Shown here: one piece after another, positions 1-11,989 of the stretch
Numbering within the stretch: the first letter of the stretch is position 1
Layout of the letters: every line of letters starts with the position of its first letter
Position numbers and translations under genes: made by a program
Notes under the pieces: model-generated
What the model was told of the DNA's origin: nothing
What the model saw: the letters and a program-made list of their open reading frames with translations, nothing else
Database searches by the model: none
DNA from: Cladocopium goreaui
Taxonomy: Eukaryota > Sar > Dinophyceae > Suessiales > Symbiodiniaceae
DNA length: 64,000 nt
Direction: 5' to 3'
Assembly: GCA_947184155.2 (NCBI GenBank)
Contig: CAMXCT020006457.1
Location: 1 to 64,000, forward strand

Positions 1-119
1 TAGCGTTCAAAACAGTGAGACTTGAGCTTTGTCCCAAGCCAATGCAAAAACCGAGCCAATCTCAATTTTTCACCAAAACGGAGCGATTTTGTTACGGAGC
101 TTCGCAAAACTGGCGGCCG

Positions 120-240
120 TTTTCCCCAAAAATTGGCGACGGATTTCCTAAAAGTCGGTGACGGATTTCCCCAAAGTTGGTGATGGATTTCCCCAAAATC
201 GGTAGCAGATTTCCTCAAATCGGTGACAAATTTCCCTTGC
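120..240. repeat. Tandem GGTGACGGATTTCCCC-type repeat
   Basis: Five or so imperfect copies of a roughly 20-25-bp unit containing GGTGACGGATTTCCCC and CAAAATCGGT run into the next array. The same unit on the opposite strand recurs at about 6.74-6.90 kb. No gene is seen. Confidence 0.75.
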
Positions 241-870
241 ACATACACAGACGCTTTCACACACAAACGCCTTTACACACAAACACTTTTACACACAGAC
301 ACTTTTGCACACAGCAAACTTTTGCACACAAGAGCTTTTACACACAGACGCTTTTACACACAGGCACTTTTACATACAGACGCTTTTACACACAGACGCT
401 TTTACACGCAGACGCTTTTACACACAGAAACTTTTACACACAGAAGCTTTTACACACAGATCCTTTTACACAAAGAAGCTTTTACACACAGACGCTTTTA
501 CACACAGAAGCTTTTACACACAGACGCTTTTACACACAGACGCTTGCACACACACAGACGCTTTCACACACAAACACCTTTACACACAAACACTTTTACA
601 CACAGACACTTTTGCACACAAAAGCTTTTACACACAGACGCTTTTACACACCAACACTTTTACACACAGACGCTTTTAAACACAGACGCTTTTACACACA
701 GACGTTTTTACACACAAACGCTTTGACGCACAGATACTTTTTTACACAGAAGCTTTTACACACAGACGCTTTTACACAGAGACGCTTTTACATCAGAGAG
801 GCTTTTACACACAGATGCTTTTACACACAGAGCTTTGACACACAGCACACAGAAGCTTTGCACACACAGA
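236..870. repeat. 16-bp minisatellite TTTTACACACAGACGC
   Basis: About 40 imperfect tandem copies of a 16-bp unit, TTTTACACACAGACGC with variants AAGC and ACAC. It is open in all three plus frames (His/Thr/Phe-rich) only because the unit lacks stop codons, so I do not call a protein. Inverted or short copies recur at 6905-7180, 8470-8600 and 22975-23015. Confidence 0.9.
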
Positions 871-1300
871 AAAAATCGCAATTTTACCTCAGTTTTTGGC
901 GATCGACCCTCATTTCGTGCGAAAGGGTTGCAACGGGAACCTTGAAATCGCAATTTTACCTCAATTTTTGACGATCGAACCTCGTTTCGTACGAAAGGGT
1001 TGTGCGGGACGACATAAGCTCGCACTTTTACTTCAGTTTTTGGCAATCGAACCTATTTCGTGCGAAAGGGTTGCGCGGGACAAGTTGAAATCGCAATTTT
1101 ACCTCAGTTTTTGGCGATGGAACCTCATTCGTGCGAAAGGGTTGCAACGGGAACCCGAAAATCGCAATTTTATTTGAATTTTTGACGATCGAACCTCGTT
1201 TCGTGCGAAAGGGTTGCGCGGGACGACATGAACTCGCACTCTTACCTCAATTTTTGGCGATCAAACCTCATTTCGTGCGAAAGGGTTGCAACGGTGGCTG
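870..1300. repeat. ~75-bp tandem repeat, six copies
   Basis: Six imperfect copies of a 70-79-bp unit with the landmarks TCGCAATTTTACCTCAG, TTTTTGGCGATCGAACCTC and TTTCGTGCGAAAGGGTTG. The copies directly follow the 16-bp array. No coding function is inferred. Confidence 0.85.
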
Positions 1301-3030
1301 TTTTCTTCAAAAACCGAACCAGCTTTTCCAAAACCGAACCCATTTATGTCCCAAAACCGGAGCTAGTTTTTTTGCTCGAACAGAACCAGTCTTTCCCTAA
1401 AACGTAATTTGGGATAAGCACAGGCGAGCTCCACATCCGCATGAAACAGACTTTCAGAGAGAACAGCAAAACTGGACTAAGATTATGTTCACACACTTGA
1501 ACACGTTGGCTTTCTCGTTTCATTTCCAAGGAATTCATGTCCTAATGGATTTTGTTTACAAGCCTTTGGATGCAATCTCCTGTCCTAATCCGGCGGATTT
1601 CATGTCTAGAGTGGATGGATTTCATGGTGCCATTTCGAAACCCTTTGGATTTCATTTCCAAACCCTTTGCATTTCCTTTCCAAACCTGCTAGGTTTCAAC
1701 ATAAGTAGTGTAGTTCACCTTCTGACTATATTCTTGCTTTGCACCGCCTTTCCCTGCTGACTTCCATAGAACTGTATTCCACAATTTTTCTCCAGATTTT
1801 CCTTCGAATTTCCATTTCCGTCTTCGTCTTGTCATTTCACTGTGGCAAAAGTCAAAACGACAACGGCGCTTGCGTGCACAAAGCCACAATCACCACTTCC
1901 ATGAGTTTTTCCCACTCCATTTTGTGTTTGTGCCACGTTTGGGTGAAACTCCGCGCTGAACAGCTCTGTGGCTTCTGTACCAGCTGCTCACCGATCGTTT
2001 GTGGCAAGTTGCCTCTTCAACTCGTTATTTCCCAGTTTAATATGCCGTCTTTGTATCTTAATATCATCATCCGTTAAAGGAATAGAAAGTAAAATCGCAC
2101 AATCACAAAACCAAAGTGCAAAGCTTGCCACAACAAAACATATTATAATATATTATACATACGCATCTTACAATGGAGAAGACGCACAATGACGCACATG
2201 CACGGAGCAAAAATGAGCAAAAGAAAGTCAGAATTTGATAGTGAAACTGTCAAATGCTCACAGTCAGGTCGCCAAGAGCCTCACAAAGCAAAACTGTTTC
2301 AATAAGAACCATTGAGAAAGAAAAACATTGCCACACTGCACACGTTGCTCACAAGCCAGCCTCTATGGAATGAGGTATCCATAGCAGTCCGACCTGAATG
2401 ATTGGCTGACCCGAGTTGACCCCCGCACTTCAACAAGGCGTTTGTAACAATAATTACTTACAGTATTAACACAGTATTTACTAAGGGGGAGGGCTTGGAG
2501 ACTCCGCGTTCAACGGAGGCTTCTTCGTCTTCCCTATTCCAGTTGCTGTCCTGCGGAGAAAGCATTCAAACTAAAAGGAACTGACTAAACACGAACTGGC
2601 AGGTCATCGACGCAACTGCAACTAGCAAAGAAGTTGCTGGCACAGACAGCGGCGCGTCCTCTCGGCTAAATATTTCTATCTTCGACGGTGCAATGGCTAG
2701 TTCTTCTTCCTTCTTGATCGCCTCAGAGCAAAACAAGCTTTCAATTAAACATGTTCTGGTTTTCATCACTGTCTGCTTTGTCTACTCAACTAAGGCACAG
2801 CATTGCACATAAAACGGAAAACCATGAACTCACAGCACATGTTGTAGATGCGGACGCTGCTTTACATTTGTCATTTCTCTTCTGAAAAATGTTCCACAAA
2901 ACAAGATGAAAGAAATTCTGTTTGAGGTCAGCACCTTTTTAAAATCGTCTATGTTCTGCATGTCCTGACACATAACTCATGCAGTTTTTCAAAGCAAGAC
3001 AGTTGGATATGCACATTCTCCAAACTCTTT
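1300..3030. other. Mostly unassigned sequence; weak minus-strand frames
   Basis: I see no convincing gene. Two short minus-strand frames deserve a note. One ends at the TGA at 1852-1854 and contains the residues MEWEKLMEVVIVALC. The other starts with ATG at 2766 and ends at 2566 (67 residues, MKTRTCLIESLF near its start, a hydrophobic stretch LLVAVASMTCQFVF near its end). An acceptor-like TTTCTCCGCAG precedes position 2550, followed by an acidic frame (DSNWNREDEEASVER). Either frame could be an isolated exon or chance. Confidence 0.3.
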
Positions 3031-3037
3031 GGCACTT

Positions 3038-5555
3038 TCAAGCCAGTTTTCTAGCGTCCTTATCCTTGACTTGAAACGCGATGCCGACGAAGTCAAAGCC
3101 ACCACTGTCGTCCTGCAAGGTCAACAGCCAAGACATGTCAATGGCATTTACTTGCCAAAGGGCATAGCAAAGGAACAAGGGCATGGCAAAACATCATACA
3201 AAGTCTTAGTCTAAATTCTCTCTATCGAATTGAGGAAGATGTTGGGAAGATATCATTCAACAAATCCTGAGGAATAAATATGCTAGTGTTTTATGTATAA
3301 AACATTTACTTCCCTCAAACGAACATGGCAAAGGAACAAGCAAAGGGCAAAGAAACAATATGTTGCGTCTAAGTCCTTTCGAAGTTGAATATTGGAAGAC
3401 ATCCAAATAAAAACAATGTAATCTCCCCAACAGTCCTGAAACAAAACGTGACAAGGCAAAGGATGCCAGAAAGGAATCTCTTGATGAAGTGTCGGCCGAA
3501 CATGGCCGAACAAATCACTTGTATCTGAACCAAACGCTAGTCAAAGGAACTTCGTAAAGGAACAAAGGCATAAACTGTGGCAGCGGCTCTTGCAAATAAC
3601 AAGGCCTTTGACGCTTGAGTGGGAGAAATGATGGAGCGCAACCCTACCTTTATCAACATGACCAATCAACACCGGTTTTAGCACACGAACCATGCAAAGC
3701 AACACATGAAAGGAACATATAGGGATGACAAGGCTGCTTGTTCAACACTTGCTGTATCACTCAAAAGGTGAGATGTTGAGGTGGGAACAGACAAAAGGGC
3801 ACAGCAAAGGAACAATGGCATGGCAGAAAATCGCACAAACGTCTCTGTAATCTTCTCCCTAAAAGCCCTGCGCCCAAAAAGGGACACGCCATGACAAGGT
3901 ATCCTTTTGCATAGCCAGGTTGCCCACAACCGTGCGTGAACTTGGGAGGAAAGTTCCATGAACACCATCAACACATGTCCTTGTTTTGCTTAAAGCAGTG
4001 TGAACAATAAAAGTTCAATCAACCAATTCTATCCTACTTTTTTGCTTGCAGGACTTTTGAAATTGGGGTGGGGGGCATTCAGATTTGATTTTCCAAAACT
4101 GAACAAGGGTGTCTACCAAAGGAAGTCTCGAAACGAGCTGCAGGTAAGCATGCAGAACTCTTGTCAGTCCTTCTGCAGCTGCCTCACCCAAACGGTATTG
4201 GTCTGCTGTGCTGAAGTGGGGCCTTTGCAGGATGCTGACAACCAAATTGAAGGAGTCTGCACTCTACTACACAAACCAAACACAATTCAGATGATTATGC
4301 GGTGCTTCGCTGTAAATAGGATGTGACCGTATCAGTTTCAAGCTCAAGAGCTTCATCACTAAATCATCCATGTTTGTTCGAAGGATGATTGACTTTGGCT
4401 GAGATCACATTTCCAGACACGAAATCTGCAACAGCCATTCTTGCTCACAGAACGGTGACCTAAAAACTTTAGCTAACATCGCATATCTATCTTACCCCAC
4501 CGCCAAAGCACCAGACCACACCTGGTTGCTGCGGTGGCTGGCCCGTCGTCAGACACTCCACCCACCATCTCCATCTGGATAGTGAGAATCTTCTATGATT
4601 TGGTCAAAAGTCGCCTCATCCACAGTTCGTTTCTTTGACAAGAGTAAGTATTCGAGATACTTCCTTGCCTGCTCTTCATTCCACCGATATCTGGCAGGGT
4701 TCACATTAATTTGTTGCCGTGCCAGACGTGTTCGAGCCCCATTAAGATCGCCAATATCAGTTGCCATCGCTCCTGTCTGTGTGACAACAACAATATGATG
4801 AGCGGTGTTGAAGGCTCTCTTTGCCAACCTGATAAGGTTGTTGCCATCATAGGTGTTTTCGAATGCATTGTCAAGGATCAAATTAATATGGACGTGTTGC
4901 CTGTGCAACAATATCAACAGCTTCTCCAAAATTTCGATTCCCATGTCCAAGTCAATGGACTTGGTGAAATCCAAGACTCTACGCCTGAACGCACCACTCA
5001 ACAATATTGTCTGATTCTTTGACAATGTTCCAGCCGGCAGCGCCAGTAAAGTCGCGACAGACTTGCCGACACCAGGTTCCGCATGTACCGATGTCAACCC
5101 TGTCTCATTGCCAGAAAGCACCTGCATCATGAGGCGCTGAAATGGCGTTGCAGACACTGTATCGTTGGGCAAGTCTTCCAACTCCAAGCCCGCAATCACT
5201 GGCTCTGAATCACTGAAGGCACTTGACAGCCCTTTGAAGAGTTTCTGTGCTTGCTTAGTTGTGTTTCCTCGTTCATCGACAACTTGTATATCTTTTGTTG
5301 CACTCTCAGTTGCCTTCAGCAACTTCTGCACTCTATCCCACAAACGACCTGCACTGCTGAAAGAACTGGCAAACTGAAGAGCAGTGTCTAAGTCCACCCT
5401 GCGAGAAATACAGTCTAGCCCATAAGCACGCAATATTTGCGGGCTGCCGACAAAAAGTGTTCCCGTCGCTTTGCTCCAATGACCCTGCAGGGCAACAATT
5501 GTCGCTAAAACAAGCAGTTTCGCTTGCCGCGGGCCCATGTCAACTAAGGCCTCAA
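3038..5555 (-). CDS. P-loop NTPase (AAA/STAND-like), 3' part of a multi-exon gene
   Basis: Three phase-compatible minus-strand exons. Exon 4562-5555 begins after TTTTGTTTTCACAG and ends at GG|GTGGAGTG (phase 2). Exon 4117-4234 follows GGTTGTCAG and ends TTTG|GTAGAC (phase 0). Exon 3038-3112 follows GACCTTGCAG and ends with TGA. They encode about 395 residues. Near residue 165 of the first exon is a Walker A motif, AEPGVGKS. About 65 residues later comes a Walker B-like strand, HINLILDN, where D is followed by N rather than the usual E or D. A sensor-1-like strand, HHIVVVTQTG, follows. The order fits an ATP-binding domain of the AAA/STAND superfamily. The specific family is not recognised. The real start lies upstream: no good ATG precedes the exon, although an internal ATG (VDMGPRQ) exists. 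The last exon carries FDFVGIAFQVKDKDARKLA before the stop. Function is unknown beyond nucleotide binding, inferred from the motifs. Confidence 0.7.
3160..3920. repeat. Degenerate intronic repeats around ATGGCAAAGGAACAAGGGC
   Basis: At least four diverged pieces share GGCAAAGGAACAA followed about 40-60 bp later by a GTCTAAGTCCTTTCGAA-like stretch (near 3160-3240, 3325-3410, 3540-3590, 3790-3900). They fill the last intron of the NTPase gene. Spacing is irregular and the ends are not definable by eye. Confidence 0.5.
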
Positions 5556-6164
5556 CTGTGAAAACAAAACCCAAGGTATATCGACATTATTCAATTGTCT
5601 GTTTACAAGCGATTTGCCACTGACTATGAGCAGCCTAGCCTCAAGGCTTGAGCTATTCGAAATATGTTGCCAAACGCGCTACAATAGCAAATGCAGAGTC
5701 CAAAAGCATTTTTTTCTTCTTTGCATTTTCTGTGAGCCAAGAAGAAGGGACAGGTTTCTTCAGCGCTCTTCCAAACGCCAACTAGTCCAGCTCACAGTAT
5801 AACAAAGGTAAGCAAACACGTTTTCATCTGTATTGCAAGCTGAAAAGGTTGCTTAGTCAAACTCAGTTAACTCAGAGTAAAGAAAAATGTATCAAAGAAA
5901 AACAATCGAATTCACACAAGCATGTGGGTTTCATGACCAAAAAACACCAGAAACTGCAAAAAAGAAACATTCAAGTGAAGATTTGCAACTTACAACGGAT
6001 TGGTGTATCAAAAGCGACTTGGGCAGGCACAAACCAGAGGTCTGAATTTCAGGCACGGCATGCAGCACTAACGTTTGGATGTATGTGTGTGTGTGTGAGC
6101 CTGTTTGCGTTCCCTTCCTTGTCACTGCAGTCAGTGTTCTCTCAAGTGTTCAGGATCTTCTCAC

Positions 6165-6290
6165 TTCTTGCAATTTCAGCATCCAGTTCCAGAATGTTTT
6201 CGATACATATTTTACTTGGTTGTTTGGAATCAAATCCACATCAATGAAGGAATCGAGTCCTCCCGAAAGTCTAAGGATGAGCGACACAAC
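6165..6290 (-). CDS. Candidate upstream exon of the NTPase gene
   Basis: A minus-strand stretch ends in a strong donor, CAAGAA|GTGAGAAG. One frame reads IENILELDAEIAR and ends in phase 1, which is exactly the phase needed to join the NTPase exon that starts at 5555. The competing frame is open for 66 codons (VSLILRLSGGLDSFIDVDLI) but ends in phase 0. The acceptor is not resolved, so the upper coordinate is approximate. The 5556-6164 stretch between holds no other gene I can support. Confidence 0.35.
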
Positions 6291-6744
6291 CTCAAATATG
6301 ACCCCCAAAAGTAAAACATTCCGGAAATGAGAACCAGAAAGGTAATCCAAAAAATCCTTAAGAAAAGAACGCGTATGTCAGTATGTCAGATTCTTTCTTG
6401 GAAAAGGACTTTATTTTGTGTTGTCCAGCTGCCTCTGTTTACATATTATGCATCATTCTATTAACAGCATGCAAAACCATTCATTTCACAAACGGTTGTC
6501 GTGTCTGAGGCTTCACACAGATTTCTGCGATTATGTTAACTCCTTCCCGAGAGATATCCAACGGCTTTGCTGCGAAACCACGGACTTGGGAGAACTGCCT
6601 GCGGGTTCGGGAAACCAGTTGCCGACTTTTTTGAATTCAGAAAATCTGCATTTTTTTTGCAAAATCTGCCAGGCATTTTGGGTAAATCTGCCAGTTTCTT
6701 TTGGGAAGTTTGTCATCAATTAAGGAAATCAATTGCCTACTTTG

Positions 6745-7190
6745 GAAAAATCCGTCACCGACTTTGAGGAAATCCGCCACCGACACTGTTCAAATCAGCG
6801 ACCGACTTTGGGAAAATGAGCCACCGACTTTGGGAAAATCAGCCACCGACTTTCAGGAAAGCTGTCACCGATTTTGGGGAAATGCCTTCACCGATTTTAG
6901 CTTCTTTGTGTATATAAAAGGATCTGTGTGTAAAAGCTTCTGTATGTATATAAAAGGATCTGTGTGTACAAGCTTCTGTGTGTAAAAGCTTCTGTGTGTA
7001 AAAGCGTCTGCGTGTAAAAGCGTCTGTGTGTAAAAGCGTCTGTATGTAAAAGTGCCTGTGTGTAAAAGCGCCTGTGTGTAAAAGTGTCTGTGTGTAAAAG
7101 CTTCTGTGTGTAAAAGCTTCTGTGTGTAAAAGCTTTTGCGTGTAAAAGCGTCTGTGTAAAAGCTTCTGTGTAAAAGCGTCATTCCCGCAG
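6745..7190. repeat. Inverted-component copy of the 1-870 arrays
   Basis: 6745-6900 holds six or so copies of the complement of the GGTGAC unit (ACCGACTTTGGGAAAATC). 6905-7180 holds about 17 copies of the complement of the 16-bp unit (CTGTGTGTAAAAGCGT). Left-to-right order of the two components is the same as at 120-870, although each is on the other strand. A single inversion would not give this. Confidence 0.85.
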
Positions 7191-7449
7191 GTACTACCAA
7201 GGGACCCCAGGTTTTTCAGTTTAGACCTTTTTTGATGGGTCTAAAATGAACTTGCCAGGGGGTAAACGTAAGAAATCGTTAAGTGTTCAGACCCTACCCT
7301 AGGGTTCTGGATCCAAGCCTCGGCAGGTGTTTCCAGTAGCATGTTAGCTGGCTAGGAACACTTTAGACCCTCAACGGCTAAGAACAGTTTAGACCTCTGG
7401 TCCCTGGTCCCCCCAAGTCCCCCCTCAGATTAAACCTTTGTTTTTTCCT

Positions 7450-8151
7450 CAGTAGGGACGTCTACTCTACTTTGGGCTATCGCTTGATGGCATTATACTT
7501 TCTTCTTACTGCTGCATTTTGAAGACAAACGCAAACTCAAAGCTTCTGCGTCTTTGGGGTTGTAGGGCCCGTGTCATTTGTGGTTGGCCATGCGACGTTT
7601 CCAATCATTTCTAGCATGCCTCATTTTAATCACCCATCCATTGGAAGCAGCCAAGGAGGCCTGGGAATCATGTCAAAAGATTCATTTTTCTGTGAAACAT
7701 ATGTTGTTTCATAAGATTGTATTTAAGCAGTCTTTCGTGAAGGGCTGGGTAGGGTCTGATGGGTCTATGTTGATATTGCGTAGGTGTTTTGTGGGGAAAG
7801 GATGAAATAAGGGATAGGGAAATTCATTTTAGACCCAGTGAATTCCATCAGGTAAATATGTTGTCCTTTCTCTGGGGTCCAACAGATTCATTCAGTTCCA
7901 TGTATATAGTTTCTGAAAACATTTGAGGATATGTATGGATATCTTAAGATATATCATGATATATCCTTCTATCGGTTTCATGTTAAAAATTCCCTCAACT
8001 CTGATGAGTCTATGTTGATTTTGCGTAGGTGTTTTCCTGGGAAAGGATACAATAAGGGCTAGGGAAATCCATTTTAGACGCAGTGAATTCCATCAGGTAA
8101 GTGAAAAAAGCTGTGATGACGTGGATTAAAGTAGAGTAGACGTCCCTGCTG
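7450..8151. mobile_element. 702-bp element bounded by 24-bp inverted repeats (non-autonomous DNA transposon candidate)
   Basis: Position 7450-7473 begins CAGTAGGGACGTCTAC. Its reverse complement, with one mismatch over 24 bp (CAGCAGGGACGTCTAC), occupies 8128-8151. The enclosed DNA codes for no transposase and contains the 100-bp direct duplication. Terminal inverted repeats starting CAG suggest a MITE-like or hAT-like derivative. No target-site duplication is visible, so the call rests on the termini alone. Confidence 0.5.
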
Positions 8152-8459
8152 CATGTTTGGGCATGTCGCAGCTAGAACAAGGTATTTGACTCATTTGACC
8201 CTTCCGACTTCACTCTGACTGAAGCTTTGGAGATTTGGCTGAAAATCTCCCTGTCCTTCACTGCGAAGGTCTAACATGATCCCATCCAGAGGGTGCGAAG
8301 GTCTAACATGATCCCAAAAGGCAAAGGTCTAACATGGTGTTACCAGTCCTTACTTATATATAGTCAAAAGGTCTTAAGTGATCCCGGGCCCAAGGTCTAA
8401 AGTGAAAAAATGACCATTCTAGACCTTTAAAATTATGATCCCTAGGCAAACCATTCTAG

Positions 8460-8610
8460 ACCCTCTTATACCTGAGCGTATAAAGCGTCTGTATGTAAAA
8501 GTGTTTGCGTGTAAAAGTGTCTGCGTGTAAAGCGTCTGCGTTTAAAGCGTCTGTGTGTGAAGGAGTCTGTGTGTAAAAGCCTATGTGTGTAAAAGCGTCA
8601 TACCCCCAAC
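8460..8610. repeat. Short 16-bp minisatellite patch (CTGTGTGTAAAAGC)
   Basis: About eight copies of the complement of the 16-bp unit seen at 236-870. They sit between two AGACC elements (CCATTCTAGACCCTC on the left, TTTCATAATAGACCCC on the right). Confidence 0.8.
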
Positions 8611-8964
8611 TACTGCCAGGGGGGGGTTGGTTTTTCATAATAGACCCCAAAATCCAAGGGTCTGAAATTGTGTGCTCCCAGTAAAACCGTAACTTTTAGA
8701 CCATGATCCTAGACCCCCCCTGGGTATTCCAAATAGGGGTCTAGGATCATGTGGAACAGGGTTATCATGATGCTGACAAGTGATGTCAAGTTCGGGTTGG
8801 TTAAGAATAGACCCCCCAAAAAAAGGGCCCGAAAAGATTTCAGACCCCATGTTTGGTGATCGATTTGTTTTCAGTGACCTTACAATGTCAAACCCCTTTT
8901 CTGGGACAACCAATCTTAGACCCCAAAGGTGCAAATTCCAAATTTGACCAATGTCACAGCAGGT

Positions 8965-11345
8965 TGAAAGTCCCAACAGAAAATGCCAGGGGTTGAGCTG
9001 TGGAATTCAGTTTTTTTTGTTTCATTGGGGGTCTGAAATGGTATTTTGCATCACCAGCTGTTGAAAGAATGGTTCAACCTCCAAGTACGACCAACCTAGA
9101 CCCTCTGTTGCGAGCCTACGCCTTGTTTGCGAGCTCTACATGGTTTTTCTTGCATATTTTGAAATGATGTCCAATTGAATGGAGTGTGAATCTTGAAATA
9201 CGACCCTTTTTGTTACTGTTTTTTTGCCCCAACAGGTTGAAAGTCCCAACAGAAAATGCCAGGGGTTGAGCTGTGGAATTCAGTTTTTTTTGTTTCATTG
9301 GGGGTCTGAAATGGTATTTTGCATCATCAGCTGTTGAAAGCATGGTTCAACCTCCAAGTAAGACCAACCTAGACCCTCTGTTGCGAGCCTATGCCTTGTT
9401 TGTGAGCTCTACATGGTTTTTCTTGCATATTTTGAAATGATGTCCAATTGAATGGTGTGTGAATCTTGAAATACGACCCTTTTTGTTAATGTGTTTTTGT
9501 CCCAGCAGGTTGAAAGTCCTAACAGAAAATGCCAGGGGTTGAGCTGTGGAATTCAGTTTTTTTTGTTTCATTGGGGGTCTGAAATGGTATTTTGCATCAT
9601 CAGATGTTGAAAGAATGGTTTAACCCCCAAGTAAGACCAACCTAGACCCTCTATTGTGAGCCTATACCTTATTTGTGAGCTCTACATTGTTTTTCCTGCA
9701 TATTTTGAAATGATGTCCAATTGAATGGCGTGTGAATCTTGAAATACGACCCTTTTTGTTAATGTGTTTTTGTCCCAACAGGTTGAAAGTCCCAACAGAA
9801 AATGCCAGGGGTTGAGCTGTGGAATTCAGTTTTTTTTCATTGGGGGTCTGAAATGGTATTTTGCATCATCAGCTGTTGAAAGAATGGTTCAACCCCCAAG
9901 TAAGACCAACCTAGACCCTCTATTGTGAGCCTATACCTTATTTGTGAGCTCTACATGGTTTTTCTTGCATATTTTGAAATGATGTCCAATTGAATGGTGT
10001 GTGAATCTTGAACTACGACCCTTTTTGTTAATGTGTTTTTGTCCCAACAGGTTGAAAATCCCAACAGAAAATGCCAGGGGTTGAGCTGTGGAATTCAGTT
10101 TTTTTGTTTCATTGGGGGTCTGAAATGGTATTTTGCATCATCAGCTGTTGAAAGAATGGTTCAACCTCCAAGTAAGACCAACCTAGACCCTCTGTTGCGA
10201 GCCTATGCCTTGTTTGTGAGCTCTACATGGTTTTTCTTGCATGTTTTGAAATGATGTCCAATTGAATGGTGTGTGAATCTTGAAATACGACCCTTTTTGT
10301 TAATGTGTTTTTGTCCCAACCGGTTGAAAGTCCCAACAGAAAATGCCAGGGGTTGAGCTGTGGAATTCAGTTTTTTTTGTTTCATTGAGGGTCTGAAATG
10401 GTATTTTGCATCATCAGCTGTGGAAAGCATGGTTCAACCTCCAAGTAAGAACAACCTAGACCCTCTATTGTGAGCCTATACCCTATTTGTGAGCTCTACA
10501 TGGTTTTTCTTGCATCTTTTGAAATGATGTCCAATTGAATGGTGTGTGAATCTTGAAATACGACCCTTTTTGTTAATGTGTTTTTGTCGCAACAGGTTGA
10601 AAATCCCAACAGAAAATGCCAGGGGTTGAGCTGTGGAATTCGTTTTTTTTGTTTCATTGGGGGTCTGAAATGGTATTTTGCATCATCAGCCGTTGAAATA
10701 ATGGTTCAACCTCCAAGTAAGACCAACCTAGACCCTCTATTGTGAGCCTATACCCTATTTGTGAGCTCTACATTGTTTTTCTTGCATATTTTGAAATGAT
10801 GTCCAATTGAATGGTGTGTGAATCTTGAAATACGACCCTTTTTGTTAATGCGTTTTTGTCCCAACAGGTTGAAAATCCCAACAGAAAATGCCAGGGGTTG
10901 AGCTGTGGAATTCAGTTTTTTTTGTTTCATTGGGGGTCTGAAATGGTATTTTGCATCATCAGCTGTTGAAAGAATGGTTCAACCTCCAAGTAAGACCAAC
11001 CTAGACCCTCTATTGTGAGCCTACAGCTTATTTGTGAGCTCTACATGGTTTTTCTTGCATCTTTCGAAATGATGTCCAATTGAATGGTGAATGGTGTGTG
11101 AATCTTGAAATACGACCCTTTTTGTTAATGTGTTTTTGTCCCAACAGGTTGAAAATCCCAACAGAAAATGCCAGGGGTTGAGCTGTGGAATTCGTTTGTT
11201 TTGTTTCATTGGGGGTCTGAAATGGTATGTTGCATCATCAGCTGTTGAAAGCATGGTTCAACCTCCAAGTAAGACCAACCTAGACCCTCTATTGTGAGCC
11301 TATACCCTATTTGTGAGCTCTACATTGTTTTTCTTGCATGTTTTG
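8965..11345. repeat. 272-bp satellite, nine tandem copies
   Basis: A common landmark (GGGGTTGAGCTGTGGAATTC) falls at about 8989, 9263, 9535, 9808, 10077, 10349, 10622, 10894 and 11174, a period of 269-280 bp. Copies look more than 90 percent identical. Each unit carries GGGGGTCTGAAATGG and AACCTAGACCCTCT, which ties it to the neighbouring AGACC family. The last interval is lengthened by a small internal duplication (GAATGGTGAATGGTG). Minus-strand frames of 60-77 codons recur once per unit and are not called as genes. Confidence 0.95.
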
Positions 11346-11930
11346 AAATGATGCAATATTTTGTCATATTATATATGTTGAATTGTACTTACATTTTGTC
11401 ATGTTTGAATGGTATAACTTGCGCGTCGTGGCGAGGCGCCTTGGCCATGAATAACAATGAATAGCCGTCTATAATTTCATACATTTTTTTTTCAGGATTC
11501 GTTTCTATTCTTTCTATCAAAGAGCTGCGAAGAGAACCTGCAGAGTTAGAGCCATCGCCTTGCTGATGCTGTGTTCCATGAAAAGCTTGGAGCAGATCAG
11601 GGAAAGATAGTGAAAGTTGGCAACATGCCAACCCTTGGCAAGATGCCAAAATTAGATAAAATCAGAACATTGCTTTGGGTGAGCAAAGTTCCAAGACAAG
11701 ACCACAAGACAAGGCGACGTAGAAAAAAAACATGTTGTGCGATGATGTGCCCTGTTGGTCCATTATGTGGGGTCTGAAAAACACATTGCATGTCCAAAAA
11801 AATAATGCACAAACAAAAATGCCTACTTTGAGATCACACAGATCCTAATTATATCAAATTACACCACCGTAGACCCCAAACAGTGGGTGGGTTCAAGACG
11901 TGTTGAGGAACAGGGTCAAACACATGACAT
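11345..11930. other. Unassigned spacer
   Basis: Single-copy-looking DNA between two large arrays. Short frames on both strands overlap each other and have no recognisable motif. I see nothing to annotate. Confidence 0.4.
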
Positions 11931-11989
11931 GAGAAAGCATTAAGAACCCCTAACCGTACACTGTTTGGGAAAAAATGCAAAATGAGACC

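Larger units (their letters stand above)
7200..8965. repeat. AGACC/GGTCT-motif dispersed repeat region
   Basis: Dozens of short elements contain TTTTAGACC, TTCTAGACCCTC, GGTCTAACATGATCCC and GGTCTAAAATG in both orientations. A block of about 100 bp (TCTATGTTGAT...TTGCGTAGGTGTTTT...CCATCAGGTAA) occurs at 7755-7856 and again at 8000-8101. A similar region lies at 22.57-22.97 kb. No gene was found. A 75-codon plus frame at 7578-7805 overlaps the repeats. Confidence 0.7.

Noticed and set aside
177..971. 264-codon His/Thr/Phe-rich frame
   Set aside because: It lies entirely in the 16-bp TTTTACACACAGACGC array. The same peptide appears in all three frames.
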